From: Actinopolymorpha rutila
GTDB taxonomy: Bacteria > Actinomycetota > Actinomycetes > Propionibacteriales > Actinopolymorphaceae
DNA: 64,000 nt
Direction of reading: 5' to 3'
Assembly (NCBI RefSeq): GCF_013407855.1
Contig: NZ_JACBZH010000001.1
Coordinates: 3,410,001-3,474,000 of the forward strand
The translations under genes were made by a program, and so were the position numbers. Under the pieces are notes generated by a model. It was given only the letters and a program-made list of their open reading frames with translations. It ran no database searches and was not told the origin of the DNA. Positions 43,939-52,698 of this stretch are shown here, piece by piece. How positions within the stretch are numbered: position 1 is the stretch's first letter; the number at the start of each line of letters is the position of its first letter.

Positions 43939-46137
43939 TCACCGCCGAACGGGTCGCCCCCAGAGGTGGTCCTCCACCAGCAGTTCGTCGACCAGGAACA
44001 TCCGCCGGCCGCCGTAGCGCAGCCGGGTGAGGAACGCCAGCACCCCGGCCAGGCCGACGTTGTAGTCGGCGACCACACCGGTCAGCGTGTCGTCGGCGAC
44101 GAGTGCCTTGCCGCCGCGCCGGCAGTGCCGGACCGCGAGCAGCGGAACGAGATCCTCGGCCCAGGCACGGTAGGTGGGGTCGTCGAGGAGTTCCGCGGCG
44201 TCCAGCAGGAACTCCCCGTCGCCGGCGAGCCCATGGCAGGCGACCGGCGACGCCGTCCACCGGGCGCGGTAGGCGGCACCGGCGGCAGCTCGGGCGTACT
44301 CCGCGAAGCGCTGCTCACCGGTGACGGCGTACAACCGGAGCAGGAACGTTCCCACGCCGGACGAGCCGCTGCACCAGTGCGGCCGCCAGCCGGCCTCGTG
44401 CGGCCCGGCCGGCCACCAGGCCGCGCCGTTCTCGTCGGTGTGCGCCGCCCGGCACAGCGCGTCGCCCGCCTCGCCCGCCAGGGTGAGCGCGGCCGAGTCG
44501 TCCAGCGCCGTGCCCAGGGCGAGCAGGGTGTAGCCGATGCCGGCGACGCCATGGGCGAATCCGAACGGCCCTTCGGCGGGTTCGGAGCCGGTGGAGGAGA
44601 CGCGGGCGGGCCAGGTGGGACCGTGCGGCCCGGGCGCGGCCGCCGACCGGAGCGCCTGGGCGCAGGCGGCGGCGCGGCCACCGAAGCGGGTGTCCCGAAC
44701 GGTCGGCCTGGCGTCGTCACAGGTGAGCGCGGCCAGGTGCAGGTGGGTCAGCGCGGCCCCGGCCAGCCCGTGCGCGACGTCGGCGGTCGGCCAACTGGTC
44801 GGCAGCCGCAGCGCCAGCCGCTCCGCCTGGGTGAACAACGGAGGTTCGCCCAGGACGGCCGCCGCATCGGCGAGCACCCAGGCCAGCCCGGCCCGCCCGG
44901 AGTACAGCCCGGGCAGCGGCGGGCCGGTCCGGCCGGCGAACTCGGACCGCTCGGACAGCCAGCCGGCGGCCTTGCGCGCGGCCGCGTCCAGCGTGACGGG
45001 TGCGAGGTCGAAGGAGGCTCCGTGCCCGTGCGCACGCAGAAGTACGGCGAGGACTCCGGCGGCGCCGTGCTGGACGTCGCACGGGTCGGTGCGGGTCCCC
45101 TCGGTGCCGGTGGGCCACAGCCGGTCGCCGTCGGGGCACATCCGGGCGGTCAGGTGGTCGAGGCCGTCGGCGAGGAGTTCCTCCCCGCCGGGCTGGCCGC
45201 TCGCGGGGGCGCACATCGTCGGCGGCGTCGTCGGCATGGTCGGCACAGGCGGCATGGTCGGTTCGGGGGCCGGGTCGCAGAGCAGGCGTTCGAGCGCCGC
45301 GAGGTCGCATCGGTCGGCTGGGCGCGGAGCGAGCAGTTCACCGATCGCCGGCGCGAACAGCCGGGCCGTGTCGCCGTACGGTGCGATCACCGCCAGCCAG
45401 GCGGCCAGCCGGTCGCGGTGGCACCGGTGGCGGGGCACCTCCCGCCCGGCTGGCGCCGCGTGGGCGGTGAGGGCGTGAATGGCCGGGACGTCGGTGTCGT
45501 CCGCCGGCAGGAGCGGATCGGAGCCGGTGGCGAGCAGGAAGAACAGGCAGCCGAGGCCGTAGAGGTCGTCGGCGACCGAGACCGGGCCGCGCGAGGCCGG
45601 GTCCCGGTCCGGCGCGGCGTACGCGTACGCGAGGCGCACCGCAGACGCCCCCGCCACGGACGCGGAGGCCGTCGGGGGCGAAGGGTCGAAGACCGTCACC
45701 GAGCCGTCGACCTGCACCACGAACCGGTCCGGCGACAGGTCGCCCAGCGGGCGACCGGCGCGGTGGGCGGCGCCGACGAGGGCGACCAGCCGGCGGGCCA
45801 TCATCACGGCCAGGTCGGCGGGGACGCCCGCACCTCCGGCGCAGTGCCGGCGTACCCACTGCCGAAGGGTCTCACCCGGTGGGGGTTCCTCGGCCGGGTC
45901 CTCCCCAGCGGAGTCCCCGACCCAGAAGCCGTTCTCCGCGGCCTCCGGTGAAACCGGGCCGGAACCAACCCGTGGATCAGCCGATGGCCGGGCCAGCCTG
46001 CGCGGGCCGGGCACGTCCGTCGGGGCGGTCCGGAGCCGGGTCCGGACACCTGCCCCCAACTCGGCACCCATCCGGGTGGCGATTCGGGTGAAGACCACAT
46101 CGATTCGGGCGAATACCGCGTCCTCGGGTGGGTACAC
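43939..46137 (-). CDS. LanL-like protein: partial kinase plus LanC cyclase domain
   Basis: This 732-residue product contains the C-lobe of a Ser/Thr-kinase-like domain (GDLSPDRFVVQVDG for the catalytic loop and TVFDPSPP where D-F-x is usual). A LanC-like cyclase domain follows from about residue 320. The LanC zinc ligands are present (WCSGSSGVG and ACHGLAGDG), as in class IV LanL and unlike class III LanKC. The phospho-Ser/Thr lyase domain and the kinase N-lobe that should fill the first 350 residues are missing. It may be a degenerate, split or repurposed lanthionine synthetase. I chose the GTG at 46137 on the basis of GGGGAGG 8 nt upstream. No precursor-like gene is evident. Confidence 0.72.
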   Translation of the reverse strand: MYPPEDAVFARIDVVFTRIATRMGAELGAGVRTRLRTAPTDVPGPRRLARPSADPRVGSGPVSPEAAENGFWVGDSAGEDPAEEPPPGETLRQWVRRHCAGGAGVPADLAVMMARRLVALVGAAHRAGRPLGDLSPDRFVVQVDGSVTVFDPSPPTASASVAGASAVRLAYAYAAPDRDPASRGPVSVADDLYGLGCLFFLLATGSDPLLPADDTDVPAIHALTAHAAPAGREVPRHRCHRDRLAAWLAVIAPYGDTARLFAPAIGELLAPRPADRCDLAALERLLCDPAPEPTMPPVPTMPTTPPTMCAPASGQPGGEELLADGLDHLTARMCPDGDRLWPTGTEGTRTDPCDVQHGAAGVLAVLLRAHGHGASFDLAPVTLDAAARKAAGWLSERSEFAGRTGPPLPGLYSGRAGLAWVLADAAAVLGEPPLFTQAERLALRLPTSWPTADVAHGLAGAALTHLHLAALTCDDARPTVRDTRFGGRAAACAQALRSAAAPGPHGPTWPARVSSTGSEPAEGPFGFAHGVAGIGYTLLALGTALDDSAALTLAGEAGDALCRAAHTDENGAAWWPAGPHEAGWRPHWCSGSSGVGTFLLRLYAVTGEQRFAEYARAAAGAAYRARWTASPVACHGLAGDGEFLLDAAELLDDPTYRAWAEDLVPLLAVRHCRRGGKALVADDTLTGVVADYNVGLAGVLAFLTRLRYGGRRMFLVDELLVEDHLWGRPVRR

Positions 46138-46476
46138 AGTCAGCACCTCCCCGGACGTCGGAGCGAGACCGGGGACCGGAAACAAACCCCGGGCCGGGTT
46201 CGAGGCCGCAGTCGTGCGCGCACCTCAGGCAGGCCGTCGTCGTGTGGCGTCACCGGTGTTTCGTCCTCCCGCAGTCACGCGCGCACCCGGGAACCCAGGT
46301 GGGCCGGTGCCGCCCGGGGTTTCGGCGACCGTGCCACCTGCCGGTCGTGGTGGATGTCGGCGGCTCCCTCCTCCGTCGACACACACGCACACTTCAGGTG
46401 TTCATACGACTACCAACAGCACGCGATCGCGCGCAAGACTTTACGTGACATTTTTCAGAGAATCGGTAACAGGGAG
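46138..46476. other. intergenic region upstream of LanL-like gene
   Basis: This 339-nt gap shows no convincing lantibiotic precursor. The only notable short frame on the minus strand is 46451-46410, ATG to TAG, encoding MSRKVLRAIACCW. It has no ribosome site and is not called as a gene. AT content is higher than average at 46400-46480, which is a plausible promoter area. Confidence 0.4.
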
Positions 46477-47424
46477 TTATCGATCGCGCGGAACGGGGGA
46501 CGCCGCGCCGGTTTCGGGGGTACCGGCGTACGCGCGCACGTCCCACGTCGCGGCGGCGACGCTCGCGACGACCGCACACCCAGCGGCCTCGTCGAGGTCG
46601 GCGCTCACACACGTCACCAGCACGTACGGCGGTGCGTCCCCGGGCAGTACCAGGGCCGCGCTGTGCCGGATTCCTTCCACCCAGCCGTTCTTGTGGGCCA
46701 CCGGTGTGCCGGGCGGCAGGCCGGCCACGACGTCCTGGGTCACCTCCTGACCCAGCAGCACGGTCAGCATCTGCGCGCACGCCGGGGCAGAGGCGAGGGT
46801 TCCGTCGTAGAGGGAGGTGAGCAGGCCGGCGAGGTCGGCGGCGGTCACCAGGTTGGACAGGCCGGCCTGCTCGGCGCCGTAGTCCTGGATGCCGCGGGCC
46901 ACCACCGAGTGTCGGGCCCCGGAGGCGGCCCACGCGGAGGCCACGGCCGGCAGCCCCACCCGCTCCAGGACGAGGTTGGTGGCGAGGTTGCTGGATCGTA
47001 CGATCATCCGCCGGGCCAGCCAGCGCAGGCTCGCCGACCGCCCGAGCAGCGCCCACGGCTCGGGGTCGCTGTCGTAGTCGGCGGTGGCGCGGTAGCGGCT
47101 CCCGTCGCCGGTCGCGGACTCGAAGTCGTCGTGCACCGGCACCTGCTCGTCCAGGTCGAGCAGGCCGTCGTCGGCCAGCCGGTACACCGCCGCCAGCACC
47201 GCGACCTTCATCGTGCTGGCGGCGTAGTGGGTGGCGTCGGGTTCACGGACGTACGCCGGCGCCTGGCCGGGCCGGCCGAACCACACCGACGCCCGGCCCG
47301 GCAGGGCGTCGAGCTCGACCTCGAGTTCTGCGCTGACCGCGGCAACGGCAGGCTGGACCGTGGACTGGGTCTCGGGCTGGGACTGGTCGGGCGGCGAGGT
47401 GGGCTGGGGCGCTCCGGTCGGCAT
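46477..47424 (-). CDS. class A beta-lactamase-like serine hydrolase
   Basis: The 315-residue product has the penicillin-binding fold motifs: S-x-x-K in YAASTMKVAVLAAVYR, S-x-N in VRSSNLATNLVLERVG and K-x-G in VAHKNGWVEGIRHSAALV. There is no Glu166-type omega-loop that I can assign with confidence. No clear signal peptide is present; the N-terminus is Pro/Gln/Ser-rich, so secretion is unclear. Serine hydrolases of this type in actinobacteria can be cytoplasmic esterases or beta-lactamases. It starts 6 nt after the GntR gene stop, so it is likely cotranscribed. Confidence 0.85.
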   Translation of the reverse strand: MPTGAPQPTSPPDQSQPETQSTVQPAVAAVSAELEVELDALPGRASVWFGRPGQAPAYVREPDATHYAASTMKVAVLAAVYRLADDGLLDLDEQVPVHDDFESATGDGSRYRATADYDSDPEPWALLGRSASLRWLARRMIVRSSNLATNLVLERVGLPAVASAWAASGARHSVVARGIQDYGAEQAGLSNLVTAADLAGLLTSLYDGTLASAPACAQMLTVLLGQEVTQDVVAGLPPGTPVAHKNGWVEGIRHSAALVLPGDAPPYVLVTCVSADLDEAAGCAVVASVAAATWDVRAYAGTPETGAASPVPRDR

Positions 47425-47429
47425 GTCGA

Positions 47430-47816
47430 TCAGTCTGGCCGATCGAAGAGCCGCTGCACCATGGCCGTCGCGGTCCGGGCGTCGGCGCCGAGGGAGCGCG
47501 CGGCGTCGACGTACTCCTGGGCTGCCGACCGCAGTGGGTCGGCCGCGCCGGCGGGAGCGGCGGCGACCACCGTCCCGTGCCGGCGAGCCGTCGTGAGGAT
47601 GCCCTCACCCTCGAGTTCCTTGTAGGCGCGGGCCACCGTGCCGGGAGCGATGCCGAGGTCGGTGGCGAGCTGGCGGATCGCGGGCAGCCGGGCGCCGATC
47701 GGAAGCTGGCCGCGCTCGACCAGACCGAGGATCTGGTCGCGTACCTGCCGCCAGGGCGCGACGCCGCCGGCGACGTCGACGGTGATCCGGGCGGCCGGGC
47801 CGGAGGAGGAGCTCAC
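47430..47816 (-). CDS. GntR-family (YtrA-type) transcriptional regulator
   Basis: The 128-residue protein has an N-terminal winged helix (WRQVRDQILGLVERGQLPIG, LPAIRQLATDLGIAPGTVAR, ELEGEGILTTARRHGTVV) and only a short C-terminal helix, as in the YtrA subfamily. The GTG start has GGAGG 7 nt upstream and overlaps the stop of the membrane-protein gene as GTGA. YtrA-type regulators normally sit next to and control membrane or ABC transporter genes, which fits the upstream neighbour. Confidence 0.92.
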   Translation of the reverse strand: MSSSSGPAARITVDVAGGVAPWRQVRDQILGLVERGQLPIGARLPAIRQLATDLGIAPGTVARAYKELEGEGILTTARRHGTVVAAAPAGAADPLRSAAQEYVDAARSLGADARTATAMVQRLFDRPD

Positions 47817-48790
47817 CGGGTGGCCTCCACCAGTCGCTGCCGCCTCCACGGCGAGATCAGGCCGCACCAGACGACCAGGGCGGCAAGCACGTAGAGCAGG
47901 TCGGCCGCATTGAGCACCGACCAGGGCGCCCCCAGCCAGGACGCCTGGACGGGAAAGCCGGGAGCGACCGGTGGCGATCCCACCGCCATCGGATCCATGC
48001 TTTCGACGATCCGCTCCGTCAGCGTGCCGGACAGGCCGAGAACCAGCAGCACCGCCGTTCCGGTGGCCACCCGCGCGGTGCGGATCCGCAGCGCGGAGTC
48101 GACGGCGGCGTCGGCGGCCAGGGGCGCGCGGGTGAGGGTCAGTCGTACGACCGCCGCGATACTGACCGCGACCAGAACCAGCAGGGCCAACGTCAGCCAG
48201 ATCGCACCGCTGCCGCGTGGAAGCGAGCTCAGCGCGTCCGAGGTGAGTACTCCTTGCGGGCCGATCCGGCCCGGGTGGCGGTCGGCCCACGCGTGTACCT
48301 CGTCCGCCCACGCCTGCACGCCGAGCGCCGGCACGACGCATGCGACAGCCAGTACGAAGATGGTGGCGGAGGCGACGAGCCAGACCCGTGGCACCAGGTC
48401 GGTCAGCCGCCGCGGTACCAGGGTGGCGACCCGGGCGGTGGACACCGGCCGGCGCAGGGCCGCGACGAGTTCACCGACCAGGAGGGTGCCCACCAGCGCA
48501 CCGAGCAGGACGGCCATGGTGCCCACCGTCCCTCGGCCGGCAACCCGGTAGGCGATGGTCAGCAGGATCCCGAGCACGATCAGCACCAGCGGATACAACC
48601 GGCGCCGTTCGCGCAGGTAGTCCGCCGCGGCCTCGCACTGCTCCCGGGTCGGCTCGGCGATGCCCCACCGCTGCAGCATCACGAAGCCCTGTACCGGGCC
48701 GACCCGGATGACCACTTTCCAGGCGACCACGCCGGCCACCGCCACGACGGCGAGGTAGACCACCAGCTCCGTCAGTCCCATGGAACCCAT
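47813..48790 (-). CDS. multi-pass membrane protein paired with GntR regulator
   Basis: The 325-residue protein has about seven hydrophobic segments (for example VVYLAVVAVAGVVAWKVVI, PLVLIVLGILLTIAYRVAG, VWLVASATIFVLAVACVVP and VLNAADLLYVLAALVVWCGL). A large loop holds WADEVHAWADRHPGRIGPQG. I do not recognise a catalytic or transport motif. Membrane proteins of this kind often sit with YtrA-type GntR regulators and may be their targets. The ATG at 48790 has G-rich sequence but no sharp Shine-Dalgarno. Confidence 0.8.
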   Translation of the reverse strand: MGSMGLTELVVYLAVVAVAGVVAWKVVIRVGPVQGFVMLQRWGIAEPTREQCEAAADYLRERRRLYPLVLIVLGILLTIAYRVAGRGTVGTMAVLLGALVGTLLVGELVAALRRPVSTARVATLVPRRLTDLVPRVWLVASATIFVLAVACVVPALGVQAWADEVHAWADRHPGRIGPQGVLTSDALSSLPRGSGAIWLTLALLVLVAVSIAAVVRLTLTRAPLAADAAVDSALRIRTARVATGTAVLLVLGLSGTLTERIVESMDPMAVGSPPVAPGFPVQASWLGAPWSVLNAADLLYVLAALVVWCGLISPWRRQRLVEATR

Positions 48791-48940
48791 CTCGAACCCC
48801 CGCCTGCACCGGGCAGGCCCGTGCCGGACTCGTTTGTATCGAGCACTTGGCACAATAGTGCGCTGGCGGCGACCGGTGCGCAAGAGGTTTGCCCGGTGAC
48901 AACTTCCCGGTTCGGATGCGGGAGGGTAGGGACGGTCGAT

Positions 48941-48970
48941 CACCGATCGGTCGACGACGACCGATCGGTG
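48941..48970 (+). promoter_or_regulatory. 13-bp inverted repeat made of two palindromes, upstream of beta-mannosidase
   Basis: CACCGATCGGTCG (48941-48953) and CGACCGATCGGTG (48958-48970) form a perfect inverted repeat around ACGA. Each arm contains the 10-bp palindrome ACCGATCGGT, the centres being 18 bp apart. It ends 69 nt before the mannosidase start and could be a twin operator or a leader hairpin. Confidence 0.7.
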
Positions 48971-49039
48971 CGGCCTCGAGGTCAGCCGGGTCGACGGGCC
49001 GTCGGCCAGGTCCGGTGTAGCGGGCAGGAGGATTCCCGG

Positions 49040-51619
49040 ATGAGTCAGTGGCGAGAGCTGCACGAGGGTTGGACACTTCAGGTGGTGGGCGAGGCCGATG
49101 GCGTACCGCCCGAGGTCGCGGACGCGGCGGTTCCGGCGACGGTACCGGGTTGTGTGCACACCGACCTGCTGGCGGCGGACCTGATCCCAGACCCCTACCT
49201 GGACCGGGTCGAGTACGACCTGGCCTGGATCGGCCGGGCCGACTGGCGCTACGCCAACTCCTTCGACTGGACGCCGGACGGCTCGGACCGCGTCGACCTG
49301 GTCTGCGACGGGCTGGACACCGTGGCCTCCGTCGAGCTGAACGGCGAGGTGGTCGCCACCACCCAGAACATGCACCGCTCCTACCGGTTCGACGTCGGCG
49401 GCAGGCTGCGGGAGGGCCGCAACGAGCTGGTGGTGACGTTCGCGTCGGCCCAGCGCTACGCCGAGCAGCTGCGGGACGAGCTCGGCGACCTGCCGGGCCC
49501 CAACTCCGCCACCCCCGAGCCGTTCAACTTCATCCGCAAGATGGCCTGCAACTTCGGCTGGGACTGGGGTCCGGTGCTGGTCACCGCGGGCATCTGGAAG
49601 TCGATCCGGCTGCACAGCTGGAGCGGCGCCCGGCTGGCCCGGGTCCGTCCCGTGGTGGAGGTCGACCTGGGTGAGGGCCGCGACGTCGCGACCGCCGGCC
49701 GGGTGCGGGTGCTGGCCGACGTGGAGTACGCCAAGGCCGCCCCGGCAGACGCTGACGGCGATGTCAGCGGGGACGTCAAGTCCGGCTTGACATTGACCGC
49801 GAGCGTGTCGGGATCCCAGGCGGAGGTGGCCGTTCCGGCCGGCGCCACCAGCGCCGAGGTGGAGCTGAGCGTCGAAAGCCCCCGGCTGTGGTGGCCGCAC
49901 GGGCATGGTGAGCAGCCGCTGTACGACCTGGCGGTCGAGCTGTCCGATGGTTCTGAGGGCGGTCTGGACAGCTGGTCGCGGCGGGTCGGCTTCCGTCAGG
50001 TCGAGCTTGACACCGAACCCGATGACACAGCCGACGACGAGGCTGGTTCGGCGTTCACCATCGTCGTCAACGGCGTGCCGGTCTTCGCCCGCGGCGCCAA
50101 CTGGATCCCCGACGACTGCTTCCCGACCCGCGTCGACGCGGACCGCTACCGCGCCCGGCTCCAGCAGGCCAGGGACGCCCACATCGACCTGCTCCGGGTG
50201 TGGGGAGGGGGCCTGTACGAACAGGACACCTTCTACGACGCCGCCGACGAACTCGGCATCCTCGTCTGGCAGGACTTCCTGTTCGCCTGCGCTGCCTACC
50301 CGGAGGAGTCGCCGATCGCCGAGGAGGTCGAGGCCGAGGCCCGCGAGAACGTCGCCCGGCTGATGCCGCACCCGAGCCTGGTGCTGTGGAACGGCAACAA
50401 CGAGAACATCTGGGCGTGGTTCGACTGGGGCTGGCAGCCGCGGGTCGGCGACCGCACCTGGGGCGAGGGCTACTACCTCGACGTGCTGCCGAGGGTGGTC
50501 GGCGAGACCGACCCGAGCCGGCCGTACTGGCCGGGCAGCCCGTACTCCGGCACGATGGGCCGCCACCCCAACATCGACGAGCACGGCTGCAAGCACGTCT
50601 GGGACGTGTGGAACCAGGTCGACTACTCCGTCTACCGCGACTACGTCCCGAGGTTCGTGGCCGAGTTCGGGTGGCAGGGCCCGCCCGCCTGGTCCACGCT
50701 GACCCGTGCGGTGCACGACGAGCCGCTGGCGGCCGACTCACCCGGCGTACTCAGCCACCAGAAGGCCACCGACGGCAACGCCAAGCTCGCCCGCGGCCTC
50801 GCACCGCACTTCCCCGAGCCGGGCAACGTCGAGGACTGGCACTGGTCCACCCAGCTCAACCAGGCCCGCGCGCTCACCGTGGGGATCGAGCACTACCGCT
50901 CGCACCGGGGACGGTGCATGGGCACGGTCGTGTGGCAGATCAACGACTGCTGGCCGGTCACCTCCTGGGCCGCCGTCGACGGCGACGCCCGGCCCAAGCC
51001 GCTGTGGTACGCGCTGCGCAAGGTGTACGACCCGCGGCTGGTCACCGTCCAGCCCCGCCCGGAAGGACTCACGGCGGTCCTTGTCAACGAAGGCCTGCCA
51101 GGTGGCGCGGCCACGGGCGTCCCGGCCGGCGGGGTGTGGCAGACGAACCTGGCGGTCGAACGCCGCACGTTCACCGGCGAGGTGCTCGGGCACTGGTCGA
51201 CCTCGGTGAGTGTCGACCCGGCGTCCACGACGTCGGTGCGGGTGCCGGTCGACGTGGCCACCACGACCGACCCGTCCAGGGAGTACCTCCTGGTCGTCGC
51301 CGGGGACCGGCGCACCACGTGGTTCTTCGCCGCGGACAAGGACCTGGCCTACCCCGCGCCGGAGTGGGACCTCGAGGTGAGCGCCGACGGCCCGGTGACC
51401 CGGGTGACCGTGTCGGCGCGGACGCTGGTGCGTGACCTCGCGTTGTTCGCCGACCGGCTCGACCCGGCCGCCGGTGTGGACGACATGCTGGTCACGCTGT
51501 TGCCGGGAGAGTCGCACACGTTCGAGATCACCGGGCTGACCCGGCAGGTGGACGTGGCGGAGGTCGGCGGCCGGCCGGTGCTGCGCTGCGCCAACGACAC
51601 GGTCACCCCGGCCAAGTGA
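49040..51619 (+). CDS. GH2 beta-mannosidase
   Basis: This retaining glycosidase is predicted to release beta-mannose from manno-oligosaccharides. The 859-residue product has the GH2 order: N-terminal jelly roll (LHEGWTLQVVGEADG, YLDRVEYDLAWIGRADWRY), immunoglobulin-like domain, and TIM barrel with the acid/base Glu in LVLWNGNNENIWAWFDWGW and the nucleophile Glu in PRFVAEFGWQGPPAW. FNFIRKMACNFGWDWGP is typical of beta-mannosidase. No signal peptide is present, so it is cytoplasmic. AGGAGG lies 7 nt before the ATG. An acidic insert near 230-245 is unusual. Confidence 0.94.
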   Translation: MSQWRELHEGWTLQVVGEADGVPPEVADAAVPATVPGCVHTDLLAADLIPDPYLDRVEYDLAWIGRADWRYANSFDWTPDGSDRVDLVCDGLDTVASVELNGEVVATTQNMHRSYRFDVGGRLREGRNELVVTFASAQRYAEQLRDELGDLPGPNSATPEPFNFIRKMACNFGWDWGPVLVTAGIWKSIRLHSWSGARLARVRPVVEVDLGEGRDVATAGRVRVLADVEYAKAAPADADGDVSGDVKSGLTLTASVSGSQAEVAVPAGATSAEVELSVESPRLWWPHGHGEQPLYDLAVELSDGSEGGLDSWSRRVGFRQVELDTEPDDTADDEAGSAFTIVVNGVPVFARGANWIPDDCFPTRVDADRYRARLQQARDAHIDLLRVWGGGLYEQDTFYDAADELGILVWQDFLFACAAYPEESPIAEEVEAEARENVARLMPHPSLVLWNGNNENIWAWFDWGWQPRVGDRTWGEGYYLDVLPRVVGETDPSRPYWPGSPYSGTMGRHPNIDEHGCKHVWDVWNQVDYSVYRDYVPRFVAEFGWQGPPAWSTLTRAVHDEPLAADSPGVLSHQKATDGNAKLARGLAPHFPEPGNVEDWHWSTQLNQARALTVGIEHYRSHRGRCMGTVVWQINDCWPVTSWAAVDGDARPKPLWYALRKVYDPRLVTVQPRPEGLTAVLVNEGLPGGAATGVPAGGVWQTNLAVERRTFTGEVLGHWSTSVSVDPASTTSVRVPVDVATTTDPSREYLLVVAGDRRTTWFFAADKDLAYPAPEWDLEVSADGPVTRVTVSARTLVRDLALFADRLDPAAGVDDMLVTLLPGESHTFEITGLTRQVDVAEVGGRPVLRCANDTVTPAK

Positions 51620-51621
51620 CG

Positions 51622-51664
51622 ACGAAGGTCCCGGCATCCCACCGAGGGGTGCCGGGACCTTCGT
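51622..51664. terminator. bidirectional terminator between beta-mannosidase and dehydrogenase genes
   Basis: A perfect 15-bp stem (ACGAAGGTCCCGGCA / TGCCGGGACCTTCGT) extends inward through further pairing to a 5-nt loop. It starts 3 nt after the mannosidase stop and lies between convergent genes, so it can serve both. T-tracts are weak. Confidence 0.88.
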
Positions 51665-51702
51665 ACGTTCGGGCCGAAACGTCGAGCCCGCCAGGCGGAA
51701 GC

Positions 51703-52698
51703 TCAGGGAACGATCTGGATCTTGCGTCCCACACCCGCCTTGAACTGCTCGAGCGCGGCCGCGTAGTCGGCCAGCGGGAAGCGGTCGCTGATCATCACGT
51801 CCGGCCGCAAGGCGCCGTTGACGAACAGGTCGCCGGCGCGTTCGAAGCTGTGCAGCACGGCCATCGAGCCGGTGATGGTGATCTCCTGGTTGTAGATCTT
51901 GTACGGCTCGATCTGCACCCGCGCGTCGTAGGCGGCCACCCCGAACTGCAGGAACGTCCCGCCGCGCCCGACCCGGGACAGCCCGTCGGAGATCGCGGCC
52001 GCGACCCCGGTGCAGTCGACCACGACGTCCCAGCCGCGCGGGAACCCCTCGGTGAGCTCGTCGGCGCTGGTGGCGGTGGCCGAGCAGCCGAGTTCGCGGG
52101 CGGTCTCCAGGCGCTTGGGGTTGAGGTCGACGACGTTGACACTGCCCGCCCCGGCCCGCTTGGCGAGTTCCATCATCATCAGGCCCATCGTGCCGGCGCC
52201 GTAGATGAGGTAGTGGTCGGCGAGGACGCGGGGGAGTACGTCGAACCCGCGGACCGCGCACGACAGCGGCTCGATCAGCGCCGCGTCACCGGTCTGCACG
52301 CTGTCGGGCAGCCGGTAGCAGTTCTTCACCGGTGCGAGGGCGTACTCGGCCGCGCCACCGGCGGTCGTCACCCCGATCGCGGCCCAGTTCTCGCAGAGGT
52401 TCCCCCGCGCCCGGCGGCAGTAGTGGCACTCCCCGCAGTGCAGGGACGGGTCGACCGCCACCTGGTCACCGGTGGCGAACTCGGTGACGTTCGCGCCGAC
52501 GGCGACCACCTCACCGGCGAACTCGTGGCCGGGCACGACCGGCAGCGTCGGGGCGAACTCGCCTTCCAGGATGTGCAGGTCGGTGCCGCAGATCCCGCAC
52601 GCGGCGACCTTGACCACGACGTCGCGCGGTCCCGGAGTGGGGTCCGGGACACTCTCGACACTGACCTCACCGGGTGCGCTGATGACGGCGGCTTTCAC
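51703..52698 (-). CDS. zinc-dependent medium-chain dehydrogenase (polyol/sugar type)
   Basis: This 331-residue NAD(P)-dependent oxidoreductase has the catalytic zinc site CGICGTDLHILEGEF and PGHEFAGEVVAVG. It also has the structural-zinc Cys set HCGECHYCRRARGNLCEN and the nucleotide fold YLIYGAGTMGLMMMELAKR. The closest style is sorbitol/threonine dehydrogenase. It is the last gene of the sugar-uptake operon, and its GTG start overlaps the preceding stop (GTGA), with GGAGGAG upstream. Its likely job is oxidation of the imported polyol or sugar, with the substrate not determined. Confidence 0.9.
   Translation of the reverse strand: MKAAVISAPGEVSVESVPDPTPGPRDVVVKVAACGICGTDLHILEGEFAPTLPVVPGHEFAGEVVAVGANVTEFATGDQVAVDPSLHCGECHYCRRARGNLCENWAAIGVTTAGGAAEYALAPVKNCYRLPDSVQTGDAALIEPLSCAVRGFDVLPRVLADHYLIYGAGTMGLMMMELAKRAGAGSVNVVDLNPKRLETARELGCSATATSADELTEGFPRGWDVVVDCTGVAAAISDGLSRVGRGGTFLQFGVAAYDARVQIEPYKIYNQEITITGSMAVLHSFERAGDLFVNGALRPDVMISDRFPLADYAAALEQFKAGVGRKIQIVP

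Noticed and set aside
46410..46451. Thirteen-residue ORF (MSRKVLRAIACCW) as lantibiotic precursor or leader
   Set aside because: It has no ribosome site and is too short, and there is no Ser/Thr-plus-Cys core region.
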